A stretch of 64,000 nucleotides of DNA from Pedococcus sp031456495. Lineage in GTDB: Bacteria > Actinomycetota > Actinomycetes > Actinomycetales > Dermatophilaceae. The translations under genes and the position numbers were made by a program. Positions 52,794-61,577 of this stretch are shown in pieces. The stretch spans positions 186,001 through 250,000 of the forward strand of contig NZ_JAVDUW010000002.1 in NCBI RefSeq assembly GCF_031456495.1, written 5' to 3'. The notes beneath the pieces are model-generated. The model saw only the letters and a list, made by a program, of their open reading frames with translations, was not told where the DNA came from and did not search any database. Position 1 is the stretch's first letter. Each line of letters starts with the position of its first letter.

Positions 52794-54731
52794 GTGACTT
52801 CCCTCGCAACCCTCGCCACCGCCGGAGGGGCCGCCTCCGCGGCCACCGGCGTCACGGCATACGCCTGGCTGCTCGTCGCGCTGCCGCTGCTCGGCGCCGC
52901 GGTCCTGCTGCTCGGCGGCCGCGCCACCGACAAGTGGGGCCCGCTGTTCGCGGTCGCCATGTCCTGGGCGGCGTTCGTCGTCGGCCTGCTCGTGTGGATC
53001 GCGATGCTCGGCCGCCACGGCGAGGCCCGGGCCGAGCACCTGCACCTGTTCACCTGGGTGCCGGCCGGGTCGTTCAACCTCGACGCCGGGATGCTGGTCG
53101 ACCAGCTGTCGGTGGTGTTCGTCCTGCTCATCACCTTCGTCGGCTCGCTGATCCACGTGTACTCGCTGGGCTACATGGAGCACGACCCCGACAAGCGCCG
53201 GTTCTTCGCCTACCTCAACCTGTTCGTCGCGGCGATGCTCCTGCTCGTCCTGTCGGACTCCTACCTGCTGCTCTACGTCGGCTGGGAGGGCGTCGGCCTC
53301 GCGTCGTACCTGCTCATCGGGTTCTGGAACCACAACCCGGCGTATGCCACGGCCGCCAACAAGGCGTTCGTCGTCAACCGCGTCGGCGACTTCGGCCTCT
53401 CGGTCGCGATCATGATCATGTTCGCGGCGTTCGGGACGGTCACCTTCGCCGGTGTCGCGCAGGCGTCCGGCACGGCGGGGGAGGGCGTCCTCACCGCGAT
53501 CGGCCTGATGCTGCTGCTCGGTGCCTGCGGCAAGTCGGCGCAGTTCCCGCTGCAGTCCTGGCTCGGTGACGCCATGGCCGGCCCGACGCCGGTGTCTGCG
53601 CTCATCCACGCGGCGACCATGGTCACCGCCGGCGTCTACCTGGTGGTGCGCAGCAACTTCATCTTCGACCACGCGCCGAACGCCCAGCTCGTCGTCGTCA
53701 TCGTCGGCGCGATCACGCTGCTGTTCGGTGCGGTCGTCGGCTGTGCCAAGGACGACATCAAGAAGGCGCTGGCCGCCTCGACGATGAGCCAGATCGGCTA
53801 CATGATGCTCGCCGCCGGCCTCGGCCCGGTCGGCTACGCGTTCGCGATCTTCCACCTGCTCACGCACGGCTTCTTCAAGGCCGGCATGTTCCTGGGGGCC
53901 GGCTCGGTCATGCACGGCATGAACGACCAGGTCGACATGCGCCGGTTCGGCAACCTGTCCGGCGCCATGAAGATCACCTGGGTGACCTTCGGCCTCGGCT
54001 GGCTGGCGATCCTCGGTGTCCCGCCGTTCTCGGGCTTCTGGTCCAAGGACAAGATCATCGAGGCCGCGTTCGTCGGCGAGGGCTGGCGGCCGTGGGTCTT
54101 CGGTGGCGCCGCGCTCATCGGCGCCGGCATCACCGCCTTCTACATGTCGCGCCTGTTCTTCATGACCTTCCACGGCAAGAAGCGCTGGACCGACGACGTC
54201 CACCCGCACGAGTCGCCGCTGACCATGACCGTGCCGATGATGGTGCTGGCCGTCGGGTCCGCCCTGCTCGGCCTCGTCCTGGCGATCGGCAACACGTTCA
54301 CGCACTGGCTCGAGCCGGTCGTCGGCGCGCACGACGAGAACGAGCACGCCGTCCTGTCGGTGCCGGTCCTCATGACGCTGACGCTGCTGCTCGTCGCCGG
54401 CGGCATCGCCCTGGCGTGGATGCGCTACTGGCGTGACGAGGTCCCGCAGGTGCAGCCGACCGGCTCCCTGCTGACCCGGGCCGCCCGGCGCGACCTGTAC
54501 CAGGACGACGTCAACGAGGGTGCGTTCATGCGCCCCGGCATCCACCTGACCCGCGCACTCGTCTTCGCCGACAACCGCGGCGTCGACGGTGGGGTCGGTG
54601 GCCTGGCCGCCCTGGTCGGTGGCACGTCGAGCCGCCTGCGTCGCCTCCAGAACGGTTTCGCTCGGTCCTATGCCCTGACGATGCTCGCCGGCGTCGTCGT
54701 CCTCCTCGGTGCTGTGTGGGTGATCAACTGA
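52794..54731 (+). CDS. nuoL: NADH-quinone oxidoreductase subunit L
   Basis: 645 residues, about 16 membrane helices. Antiporter-like core: GWEGVGLASYLLIGFW, LGACGKSAQFPLQSWLGDAMAGPTPVSALIHAATMV (as GKSAQFPLQSWLGDAM and PTPVSALIHAATM), and AASTMSQIGYMMLA with the channel Lys/His. A long helix near the C-terminus runs along the membrane arm. GTG start preceded by AAGGGG. Stop overlaps nuoM (TGATG). Confidence 0.96.
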   Translation: MTSLATLATAGGAASAATGVTAYAWLLVALPLLGAAVLLLGGRATDKWGPLFAVAMSWAAFVVGLLVWIAMLGRHGEARAEHLHLFTWVPAGSFNLDAGMLVDQLSVVFVLLITFVGSLIHVYSLGYMEHDPDKRRFFAYLNLFVAAMLLLVLSDSYLLLYVGWEGVGLASYLLIGFWNHNPAYATAANKAFVVNRVGDFGLSVAIMIMFAAFGTVTFAGVAQASGTAGEGVLTAIGLMLLLGACGKSAQFPLQSWLGDAMAGPTPVSALIHAATMVTAGVYLVVRSNFIFDHAPNAQLVVVIVGAITLLFGAVVGCAKDDIKKALAASTMSQIGYMMLAAGLGPVGYAFAIFHLLTHGFFKAGMFLGAGSVMHGMNDQVDMRRFGNLSGAMKITWVTFGLGWLAILGVPPFSGFWSKDKIIEAAFVGEGWRPWVFGGAALIGAGITAFYMSRLFFMTFHGKKRWTDDVHPHESPLTMTVPMMVLAVGSALLGLVLAIGNTFTHWLEPVVGAHDENEHAVLSVPVLMTLTLLLVAGGIALAWMRYWRDEVPQVQPTGSLLTRAARRDLYQDDVNEGAFMRPGIHLTRALVFADNRGVDGGVGGLAALVGGTSSRLRRLQNGFARSYALTMLAGVVVLLGAVWVIN

Positions 54732-56263
54732 TGTCCAACTTCCCCTGGCTGACCGTCATCGGGCTCGTCCCGCTGATCGGTGCGGTCGTCGTCGCGGCGC
54801 TGCCGGCCTCCGTGGCCGACCAGGCCAAGCGGGTGGCCCTCGGCTTCTCGCTGGTGACGCTCGTGCTGGGTGTGGCTGCCGCGCTGCAGTTCGACACCGG
54901 GTCGACCCAGCAGTTCCAGCTCTCCGAGCGGCACGAGTGGATCCCGCAGTTCGGCGTCTCCTACGCCCTCGGGGTCGACGGCCTCGCGCTCGTCATGATC
55001 CTCATGGCCCTGGTCCTGCTCCCGGTCTGCATCCTCGCCGCGTGGCACGACGTGCCCGAGGGCGGTGCGAGGGAGAAGAACTACTTCGCGCTCATGCTGT
55101 CGCTCGCCACCTTCATGGTGGGCGTCTTCGCCGCGACCGACGTGTTCCTCTTCTACGTCTTCTTCGAGGCCATGCTCATCCCGGTGTACTTCCTCATCGG
55201 GTCCTTCGGCGGCCCGCGCCGCCAGTACGCCGCCGTGAAGTTCCTGCTGTTCTCCCTCGCCGGTGGGCTCGTGATGCTCGTGGGCGTCATCGCGCTCTAC
55301 CACTACGGCCCCGGCGGCTCCGACGGCTTCCTCGTCAGCAAGCTCACCGGGCTGGACCTGCCGCAGGGCGCCGAGCGCTGGATGTTCGTGGCCTTCTTCT
55401 TCGCCTTCGCGGTCAAGGCCCCGATGTGGCCGGTCCACACGTGGCTGCCCGACGCCGCCACCGAGGCCAAGCCGGCGACGGCCGTGCTCCTCGTCGGCGT
55501 GCTCGACAAGGTCGGCACCTACGGGATGATCCGGTTCTGCCTGCAGCTGTTCCCCGAGGCCTCGAAGTGGGCGACCCCGGTCGTGCTGGCGCTGGCCGTC
55601 ATCTCGGTCCTCTACGGTGCGCTGCTGGCCATCGGCCAGACCGACCTCATGCGGCTGATCGCGTACACCTCGGTGAGCCACTTCGGTTTCATCGTGCTCG
55701 GCATCTTCGCGTTCACCACGACCGGTGGCGCCGGGTCGACGCTGTACATGCTCAACCACGGGTTCACGACGGCAGCGCTGTTCCTCGTCGGCGCGATGCT
55801 CGTCGCGCGCCGCGGCAGCAAGCGGATCCCTGACTTCGGCGGCTGGCAGCGGGTCACCCCCGGGCTGGCCGGCGTCTTCCTGGTGTCCGGCCTCGCGGGC
55901 CTGGCGCTGCCCGGCCTGAGCCCGTTCGTGTCCGAGATCATGGTGCTGGTCGGGACGTTCCAGCGGTACCGGTTCCCGGCCGTGGTCGCGACCGCCGGCA
56001 TCGTCCTCGCGGCCCTCTACATCCTGCTCATGTACAAGCGGATGATGACCGGCCCCAAGCCGGAGCTCGATGGCGCCGCCGTCCGCGACATCACGCTGCG
56101 CGAGAAGCTCGTCGTCGCGCCGATCCTCGCGGTCCTCATCGTGCTGGGCTTCTACCCGAAGCCCGCGCTCGACCTGCTCAACCCGGCCGTGAAGACGACG
56201 CTGCACCACGTGGGCGTCTCGGACCCGGCACCCTCCTCCGCTGCTGACGGGAGCACGAAGTAA
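54731..56263 (+). CDS. nuoM: NADH-quinone oxidoreductase subunit M
   Basis: 510 residues, 14 membrane helices. FFEAMLIPVYFLIGSFGGPRR with the key membrane Glu, FAFAVKAPMWPVHTWLPDAATEAKP (channel Lys in AVKAPMWPVHTWLPDA), and LIAYTSVSHFGFIVLG. It is one of the three proton-pumping antiporter-like subunits. Single-base overlaps with nuoL and nuoN. Confidence 0.97.
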   Translation: MSNFPWLTVIGLVPLIGAVVVAALPASVADQAKRVALGFSLVTLVLGVAAALQFDTGSTQQFQLSERHEWIPQFGVSYALGVDGLALVMILMALVLLPVCILAAWHDVPEGGAREKNYFALMLSLATFMVGVFAATDVFLFYVFFEAMLIPVYFLIGSFGGPRRQYAAVKFLLFSLAGGLVMLVGVIALYHYGPGGSDGFLVSKLTGLDLPQGAERWMFVAFFFAFAVKAPMWPVHTWLPDAATEAKPATAVLLVGVLDKVGTYGMIRFCLQLFPEASKWATPVVLALAVISVLYGALLAIGQTDLMRLIAYTSVSHFGFIVLGIFAFTTTGGAGSTLYMLNHGFTTAALFLVGAMLVARRGSKRIPDFGGWQRVTPGLAGVFLVSGLAGLALPGLSPFVSEIMVLVGTFQRYRFPAVVATAGIVLAALYILLMYKRMMTGPKPELDGAAVRDITLREKLVVAPILAVLIVLGFYPKPALDLLNPAVKTTLHHVGVSDPAPSSAADGSTK

Positions 56264-57861
56264 TGCCCGCCATGACGGTCCTCGCCACGACGGCCCTGCC
56301 CGCCGCCTTCAAGGCCGCCGACGTGAACTACGGCGCGGTGGCGCCGATGCTCGTCGTCGTCGCCGGTGCCCTCGTCGGGGTGCTCATCGAGGCCTTCGCG
56401 CCCCGCCGCGTGCGCCACAACACCCAGGTCGCGGTCGCGCTCGTCACGCTCGTCGCGGCATTCGTCGTGCTCGTCACGGTCTCGGTGAAGAGCGACCACC
56501 AGGGCGTCACGCTGGCCCGTGCGGTCGTCATCGACGGCCCGGCCCTGTTCCTGCAGGGCGCCATCCTCGCGATGGCCGCCCTCGGGGTGCTCACGATGGC
56601 GGAGAAGTTCGGCGGCCAAGGTGCCGACGCCTTCACCCCCATGGGTGCTGCGATCCCCGGCTCGGCCCACGAGGCCGCCGCCCTGCGCGCCGGCCTCGCC
56701 ACCAGCGAGGTCTTCCCGCTGACGCTCTTCGCCGTCGTGGGCATGATGCTCTTCCCGGCTGCCGGCGACCTGCTGACGATGTTCATCGCGCTCGAGGTGC
56801 TCTCGCTCCCGCTGTACCTCATGTGCGGCCTGGCCCGTCGTCGCCGCCTGCTGTCGCAGGAGGCCGCGCTCAAGTACTTCCTGCTCGGCGCGTTCAGCTC
56901 GGCGTTCTTCCTCTTCGGGTCGGCGCTGCTCTACGGGTATGCCGGGTCGGTCTACCTCAGCGACATCGCCGCCGCGGTCACGGCCGCCAACGGCCAGATG
57001 GAGGGGCTGCTGCTCCCGGGCGTCCTGCTCGTGCTGATCGGCCTGCTGTTCAAGGTCGGCGCCGTGCCCTTCCACTCCTGGACCCCGGACGTCTACCAGG
57101 GTGCGCCCACCCCGGTCACCGGCTTCATGGCCGCGTGCACCAAGGTCGCGGCGTTCGGCGCGATCCTGCGGTTCGCCTACGTCGCCGCCGAGGGCAACCG
57201 CTGGGACTGGCGCGGTGGGGTCATCGCCGTCGCCGCCCTGACCATGGTCGTCGGCGCGGTCCTGTCCGTCACCCAGACCGACGTCAAGCGGCTGCTCGCG
57301 TACTCCTCGATCGCCCACGCCGGGTTCATCCTCGTGGCGGTGCTGGCCTTCGACAAGACCGGTGTCAGCGGCACGCTGTTCTACCTGGTCGCCTACGGCT
57401 TCATGACGATCGCCGGATTCGCGGTGGTCTCGATGGTCCGCCAGGGCGGGTCCGAGGCGTCGCACCTGTCGCAGTGGGCCGGCCTGGGCCGTCGCCACCC
57501 GGTGGTCGCGGGCGTGTTCGCGTTCCTGCTGCTGGCCTTCGCCGGCATCCCGCTGACGTCGGGCTTCGCCGCCAAGTACGCCGCGTTCTCCCCGGCCGTG
57601 TCGTTCGGCGGGACCTCGGGCGTCGCCCTGGTCGTCATCGGTGTCATCGCCTCGGTGGTCACCGCGTTCGTCTACGTGCGGCTGATCGTCCTCATGTACT
57701 TCACCGAGCCGCCGGCCGGTGAGCCCGTGGTGGCCGAGACCGCCTCGCCGTTCCTCACCGTCGCGATCACCGTCGGCACGCTCGTCACGCTGGCGCTCGG
57801 CATCCTGCCGACGTACGTGCTCGACTTGGCCGACCGGTCCTCGCAGTTCCTGTTGAAGTGA
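56263..57861 (+). CDS. nuoN: NADH-quinone oxidoreductase subunit N
   Basis: 532 residues, 14 membrane helices. ALEVLSLPLYLMCGLARRRR holds the membrane Glu, LIGLLFKVGAVPFHSWTPDVYQGAP (as LFKVGAVPFHSWTPDVYQG) the channel Lys, and LLAYSSIAHAGFILVA the middle Ser/His. Last nuo gene. Its last four codons form the first half of an 18-bp unit tandemly repeated across the next start. Confidence 0.97.
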   Translation: MPAMTVLATTALPAAFKAADVNYGAVAPMLVVVAGALVGVLIEAFAPRRVRHNTQVAVALVTLVAAFVVLVTVSVKSDHQGVTLARAVVIDGPALFLQGAILAMAALGVLTMAEKFGGQGADAFTPMGAAIPGSAHEAAALRAGLATSEVFPLTLFAVVGMMLFPAAGDLLTMFIALEVLSLPLYLMCGLARRRRLLSQEAALKYFLLGAFSSAFFLFGSALLYGYAGSVYLSDIAAAVTAANGQMEGLLLPGVLLVLIGLLFKVGAVPFHSWTPDVYQGAPTPVTGFMAACTKVAAFGAILRFAYVAAEGNRWDWRGGVIAVAALTMVVGAVLSVTQTDVKRLLAYSSIAHAGFILVAVLAFDKTGVSGTLFYLVAYGFMTIAGFAVVSMVRQGGSEASHLSQWAGLGRRHPVVAGVFAFLLLAFAGIPLTSGFAAKYAAFSPAVSFGGTSGVALVVIGVIASVVTAFVYVRLIVLMYFTEPPAGEPVVAETASPFLTVAITVGTLVTLALGILPTYVLDLADRSSQFLLK

Positions 57862-57922
57862 CACGGGCTGTTGAAGTGACACGGGCTGTTGACGTGACCC
57901 GGTCCGCTGGGGTGACGGAGCC
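57851..57922 (+). repeat. 18-bp tandem repeat across the nuoN stop and the polyprenyl synthase start
   Basis: TGTTGAAGTGACACGGGC occurs exactly twice (57851-57868, 57869-57886), then TGTTGACGTGACCCGGTC (57887-57904) and a weaker fourth unit (57905-57922). Each unit contains GTGAC, so potential GTG starts occur at 57858, 57876, 57894 and 57912, all in one frame. The protein begins with VTRAV(E/D) hexapeptides. Confidence 0.9.
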
Positions 57923-58934
57923 CGTGGCGTCGGGCGGGGCGGTGCCCGGGCTCTCGCTGCCGACCGTGCCGGACGACCTGTCCGACGAGCTCCAGCGCGG
58001 GCTCGCCGAGGTCGACGCCCTGCTGCGGCGCGAGGTCGACCACGACGACCCGTTCATCGCGGGCGCGAACAGCCACCTCATCGAGGCGGGCGGCAAGCGG
58101 TTCCGGCCGCTGCTGACCCTGCTCGCGGCACAGCTGGGCACCGGCACGAACCCCGACGTCGTGGCCGCGGCTGCCGGCGTCGAGCTCACGCACGTGGCCT
58201 CGCTGTGCCACGACGACGTCATGGACGAGGCCGACGTGCGTCGCGGTGCCCCGAGCGCGAACGCCCGCTACGGCAACTCGACCGCGATCCTCGTCGGCGA
58301 CCTGCTCTTCGGCACTGCGTCCTCGATCATCGCCGACCTCGGCGCCGAGGCGGTCAAGATCCAGGCCGAGACGTTCGTGCGGCTGTGCGCGGGCCAGATC
58401 CGCGACACCCGGCACGCGCCCGAGGGCAGCGACCCGGTCGAGTACTACCTGGGCGTGCTGGCCGACAAGACCGGCGTCCTCATCGCCACGGCGGCCCGCT
58501 ACGGGGCGATGTTCTCCGGCTGCGACGCGGAGACCGTCGAGGTGATGCGCGAGTTCGGCGAGCGGATCGGCATGGCCTTCCAGCTGGCCGACGACCTCAT
58601 CGACGTGTCGTCCGACGAGGCCGAGCTGGGCAAGACCCCCGGCACCGACCTGCGCGAGGGCAAGCGCACCCTGCCGGTCCTCTACGCCCTGGCCTCGGAC
58701 GACCCGGCCGACGCGCGCCTGCAGGAGCTGCTGCAGCGCGACCTGCGCGAGGACGAGGACGCCCTCGCCGAGGCGCTGGGCCTGCTGCGCGGCAACGCCG
58801 CCATGGACCGGGCGCGCGAGCACACCGCTGCCGTCGCCCGCCGCGCCCAGGAGGTCCTCGAGCCGCTGCCCGAGGGTGCCGCCAAGGACGCGCTGCACGC
58901 CCTGGCGACCAGCGTCGTCACCCGCGTCGGCTGA
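57858..58934 (+). CDS. Polyprenyl diphosphate synthase (trans-isoprenyl)
   Basis: 358 residues. FARM motif CHDDVMDEADVRRG and SARM motif LADDLIDVSSDE bind the allylic diphosphate through Mg2+, with GGKRFRPLLTLLAAQ upstream and KTPGTDLREGKRTLPVLYAL after. It should make the long isoprenoid tail for MenA (GrcC1/heptaprenyl-like place in the locus); chain length cannot be read reliably. The first 24 residues are encoded by the 18-bp repeat, so the real start may be any of four in-frame GTGs. Confidence 0.93.
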   Translation: MTRAVEVTRAVDVTRSAGVTEPVASGGAVPGLSLPTVPDDLSDELQRGLAEVDALLRREVDHDDPFIAGANSHLIEAGGKRFRPLLTLLAAQLGTGTNPDVVAAAAGVELTHVASLCHDDVMDEADVRRGAPSANARYGNSTAILVGDLLFGTASSIIADLGAEAVKIQAETFVRLCAGQIRDTRHAPEGSDPVEYYLGVLADKTGVLIATAARYGAMFSGCDAETVEVMREFGERIGMAFQLADDLIDVSSDEAELGKTPGTDLREGKRTLPVLYALASDDPADARLQELLQRDLREDEDALAEALGLLRGNAAMDRAREHTAAVARRAQEVLEPLPEGAAKDALHALATSVVTRVG

Positions 58935-58978
58935 CCCACCCCAGGCGCACGCGGCATACCGGCCCGCGGCTCCTGAAC

Positions 58979-59051
58979 CGCAACACGGCGGTTGCTGGCA
59001 CGAAACGGAAGTTCCGCAGCCCCGTTTCGTGCGCGCAACTGCCGTTTTGCG
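58979..59051. repeat. 73-bp intergenic nested palindrome (family A)
   Basis: Outer arms 58979-58995 and 59035-59051 pair at 15 of 17 positions; inner arms GCACGAAACGG (58998-59008) and CCGTTTCGTGC (59022-59032) pair perfectly around 13 bases. CGGCGGTTGC and CGAAACGG are shared with the palindrome at 11267-11337. It lies between the polyprenyl synthase stop and the next gene. Confidence 0.65.
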
Positions 59052-59082
59052 CGTGCCGGGGCCGTTGAGGAAGAGGCGTGGG

Positions 59083-59088
59083 TATCGT
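59083..59088 (+). promoter_or_regulatory. -10 box TATCGT setting the PLP enzyme start
   Basis: Seven bases before GTG 59096; favours this start over an in-frame GTG at 59078, which lies upstream of the box. Confidence 0.5.
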
Positions 59089-59095
59089 CGCGCCT

Positions 59096-60250
59096 GTGAC
59101 CTCCGACGTCGACCGCTGGGACGCCGCCACCGCCGACCTGCAGCCGCCACTGGCCGTCGTCGACCTCGACGCGTTCGACGCCAACGCGGCCGACCTGGTC
59201 CGCCGGGCCGGTGGCACCCCGATCCGGGTCGCCTCCAAGTCCGTGCGCTGCCGCAGCCTGGTCGAGCGCGTGCTCGGGATGGAGGGCTTCCACGGCGTGA
59301 TGGCGTATGCCGTGGGGGAGGCGGCGTGGCTGGTCGCCGAGGGCCTCGACGACGTGTTCGTGGCGTACCCCAGCGTCGACCGCCCCGCCATCGCCGCGGT
59401 GGCGGCGGACGAGCGCCTGGCGGCCCAGGTGACCCTGACCGTCGACAGCGCCGAGCACGTGGACCTGCTCGCCTCGGTGGACCGGCCGCACGGGCTGCGC
59501 GTGGCGGTCGACGTCGACTCCTCGCTGCGCCTGGGCCGCGTGCACCTGGGTGTGCGCCGGTCACCGGTCCGCACCCCCGAGGACGCGGTGGCGGTGGCCC
59601 GGGCGGCGCAGGCGGCGGGGCTGCGGGTGGTCGGGACGATGTTCTACGACGCGCAGATCGCCGGTCTCCCCGACTCCTCCCCGGCTGTCCGGGTGGTGAA
59701 GCGGAGGTCGGCGGCGAGCCTGCTCGAGCGCCGGGCCGCGGTCGTCGCGGCCCTGCGCGAGGTGGCCGACCTCGAGTTCGTCAACGCCGGCGGCACGGGA
59801 TCGCTGCACGTGACCGGTCGCGACCCCGTCGTCACCGAGCTCGCCGCCGGGTCTGGTCTCTACGGGCCGACGCTGTTCGACGGGTACGACGACTTCTCGC
59901 CGCGGCCCGCCGCGGCCTACGCGCTCTCGGTGGTGCGGCGCCCCGGCCCCGGCTTCGCGACGGCGTTCGGGGGTGGCTACGTCGCCTCGGGTCCCGCGAG
60001 CCGGTCGCGGCTCCCGCGGCCGTACGGTCGCTCAAGCGTGGGGCTGGTGCGTCGCGAAGGGGTTGGCGAGGTGCAGACACCGTTGCAGGGCAACGGAACC
60101 CACGACCTCCGAGTGGGCGACCGGGTCTGGTTCCGCCACGCGAAGGCCGGTGAGATGTGCGAGCGGTTCGAGCGCCTGCACCTCGTCCGAGGACGGGAGC
60201 TCGCCGACACCGTGCCGACCTACCGTGGCGAGGGGAGGAGCTTCGGATGA
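59096..60250 (+). CDS. PLP-dependent alanine racemase-fold enzyme (D-threonine aldolase / D-serine deaminase-like)
   Basis: 384 residues. Alanine racemase-type barrel: PLAVVDLDAFDANAADLVRR, PIRVASKSVRC with the PLP lysine, LRVAVDVDSSLRLGRVHLG, FVNAGGTGSLHV for the phosphate. C-terminal beta domain (about 260-384) with PLQGNGTHDLRVGDRVWFRHAKAGEMCERF, in which the His and Cys resemble the metal site of D-serine dehydratase (as FRHAKAGEMCERF). It probably acts on a D-amino acid with aldolase or dehydratase chemistry. ATGA overlap with the next gene. Confidence 0.82.
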   Translation: MTSDVDRWDAATADLQPPLAVVDLDAFDANAADLVRRAGGTPIRVASKSVRCRSLVERVLGMEGFHGVMAYAVGEAAWLVAEGLDDVFVAYPSVDRPAIAAVAADERLAAQVTLTVDSAEHVDLLASVDRPHGLRVAVDVDSSLRLGRVHLGVRRSPVRTPEDAVAVARAAQAAGLRVVGTMFYDAQIAGLPDSSPAVRVVKRRSAASLLERRAAVVAALREVADLEFVNAGGTGSLHVTGRDPVVTELAAGSGLYGPTLFDGYDDFSPRPAAAYALSVVRRPGPGFATAFGGGYVASGPASRSRLPRPYGRSSVGLVRREGVGEVQTPLQGNGTHDLRVGDRVWFRHAKAGEMCERFERLHLVRGRELADTVPTYRGEGRSFG

Positions 60251-61572
60251 CGGCGCGGCCGGTGACGTCGCCGGGGCCGTGGACCAACTGGGCGGGCAAC
60301 CAGACCTGCCACCCGGCTGAGGTGGCGACCCCGCGCAGCACCGAGGAGGTGGCCGCGACCGTGCGCGACGCGGTGCAGCGGGGACTCGGCGTCAAGCCCG
60401 TCGGCACCGGGCACTCGTTCACCGCCATTGCCACCACCGACGGGGTGCAGCTGCGGCTCGACGGCCTCCGCGGCGTCCTGCACGCCGACGCGGTCACCGG
60501 TCGGGTCCGCGTCCTCGGGGGTACGCCGCTGCACGTCCTCAACCCGGCCCTGCAGGCCCTGGGGCTCGCGCTGCCCAACCTGGGCGACATCGACCAACAG
60601 ACCATCAGCGGGGCCATCTCCACCGGCACGCACGGCACGGGACTGCGGTTCCAGGGCATCGCGTCGGCGGTGCGGGGACTCACGCTCGTCCTCGCCGACG
60701 GGTCCGTGCTGACCTGCTCGCAGGAGGTCGAGCCCGAGGTGTTCCAGGCGGCCCGGGTCGGGCTCGGCGCGCTCGGGGTGGTCACCGAGGTCGAGCTGCA
60801 GTGCGTCCCGGGGTTCCGGCTGCACGCGCGCGAGTTCGGCGCCGACCTGCACGATGTCCTCGACCGACTCGACGACGACCTGGCCGCCCACGACCACGTC
60901 GACATGCACTGGTTCCCGCTCACCGACCGGGTCCTCGTCAAGCACAACGACCGGGTCGGGGCCGATGCCCCGGGCGACCCGCTCCCCGCGTGGCGGGCCT
61001 GGCTCGACGACGACTTCCTCTCCAACCGGCTCTACGAGGTGACGAACCGGGCGGCGACGCGCCTCCCCCGGATCGTCCCGAGCCTCAACACGGTCAGCGC
61101 CCGGCTGCTCGGCGCGCGGGAGTACACCGACGACTCGTGGCGCGTGTTCGTCGCCGAGCGCGCGGTGCGCTTCCGCGAGAGCGAGTACGCCGTTCCGAGG
61201 GCCCACGCCCGCGACGTGGTCCTGGCCGTCCGCGAATGGCTCGAGCGGTACCGGCCGCCGCTGACCTTCCCGCTGGAGCTGCGGTTCACCGGGGCCGACG
61301 ACGTCTGGCTGTCGACGGGGTACGAGCGGGAGAACGCGTACATCGCCATGCACCAGTACCACCGCATGGACGACGCGGGCGCGTTCGCGGCCTTCGAGGA
61401 GATCGTGGCCGAGCACGACGGACGCCCGCACTGGGGCAAGCTGCACACCCTCGACGCCGAGCGGCTGCAGGTCCTGTACCCCCGGTTCGACGACTTCCGC
61501 GCGGTGCGCGACCGCCTCGACCCCGGTCGCGTGTTCGCCAACGACTACCTGCGCCGCGTCCTCGGCGACTGA
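60247..61572 (+). CDS. D-arabinono-1,4-lactone oxidase family FAD enzyme
   Basis: 441 residues. The FAD-binding PCMH domain contains VKPVGTGHSFTAIA, LGDIDQQTISGAISTGTHGTG (as TISGAISTGTHGTG) and GLGALGVVTEVEL. The ALO C-terminal domain ends with HWGKLHTLDAERLQVLYPRFDDFR (HWGKLH is the family hallmark). No His for covalent flavin is clear. Members oxidise aldonolactones or sugar alcohols such as xylitol; the substrate here is unknown. It is coupled to the PLP enzyme (ATGA), and the fucosidase starts 5 bases after its stop. Confidence 0.88.
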   Translation: MTARPVTSPGPWTNWAGNQTCHPAEVATPRSTEEVAATVRDAVQRGLGVKPVGTGHSFTAIATTDGVQLRLDGLRGVLHADAVTGRVRVLGGTPLHVLNPALQALGLALPNLGDIDQQTISGAISTGTHGTGLRFQGIASAVRGLTLVLADGSVLTCSQEVEPEVFQAARVGLGALGVVTEVELQCVPGFRLHAREFGADLHDVLDRLDDDLAAHDHVDMHWFPLTDRVLVKHNDRVGADAPGDPLPAWRAWLDDDFLSNRLYEVTNRAATRLPRIVPSLNTVSARLLGAREYTDDSWRVFVAERAVRFRESEYAVPRAHARDVVLAVREWLERYRPPLTFPLELRFTGADDVWLSTGYERENAYIAMHQYHRMDDAGAFAAFEEIVAEHDGRPHWGKLHTLDAERLQVLYPRFDDFRAVRDRLDPGRVFANDYLRRVLGD

Positions 61573-61577
61573 GCTCG

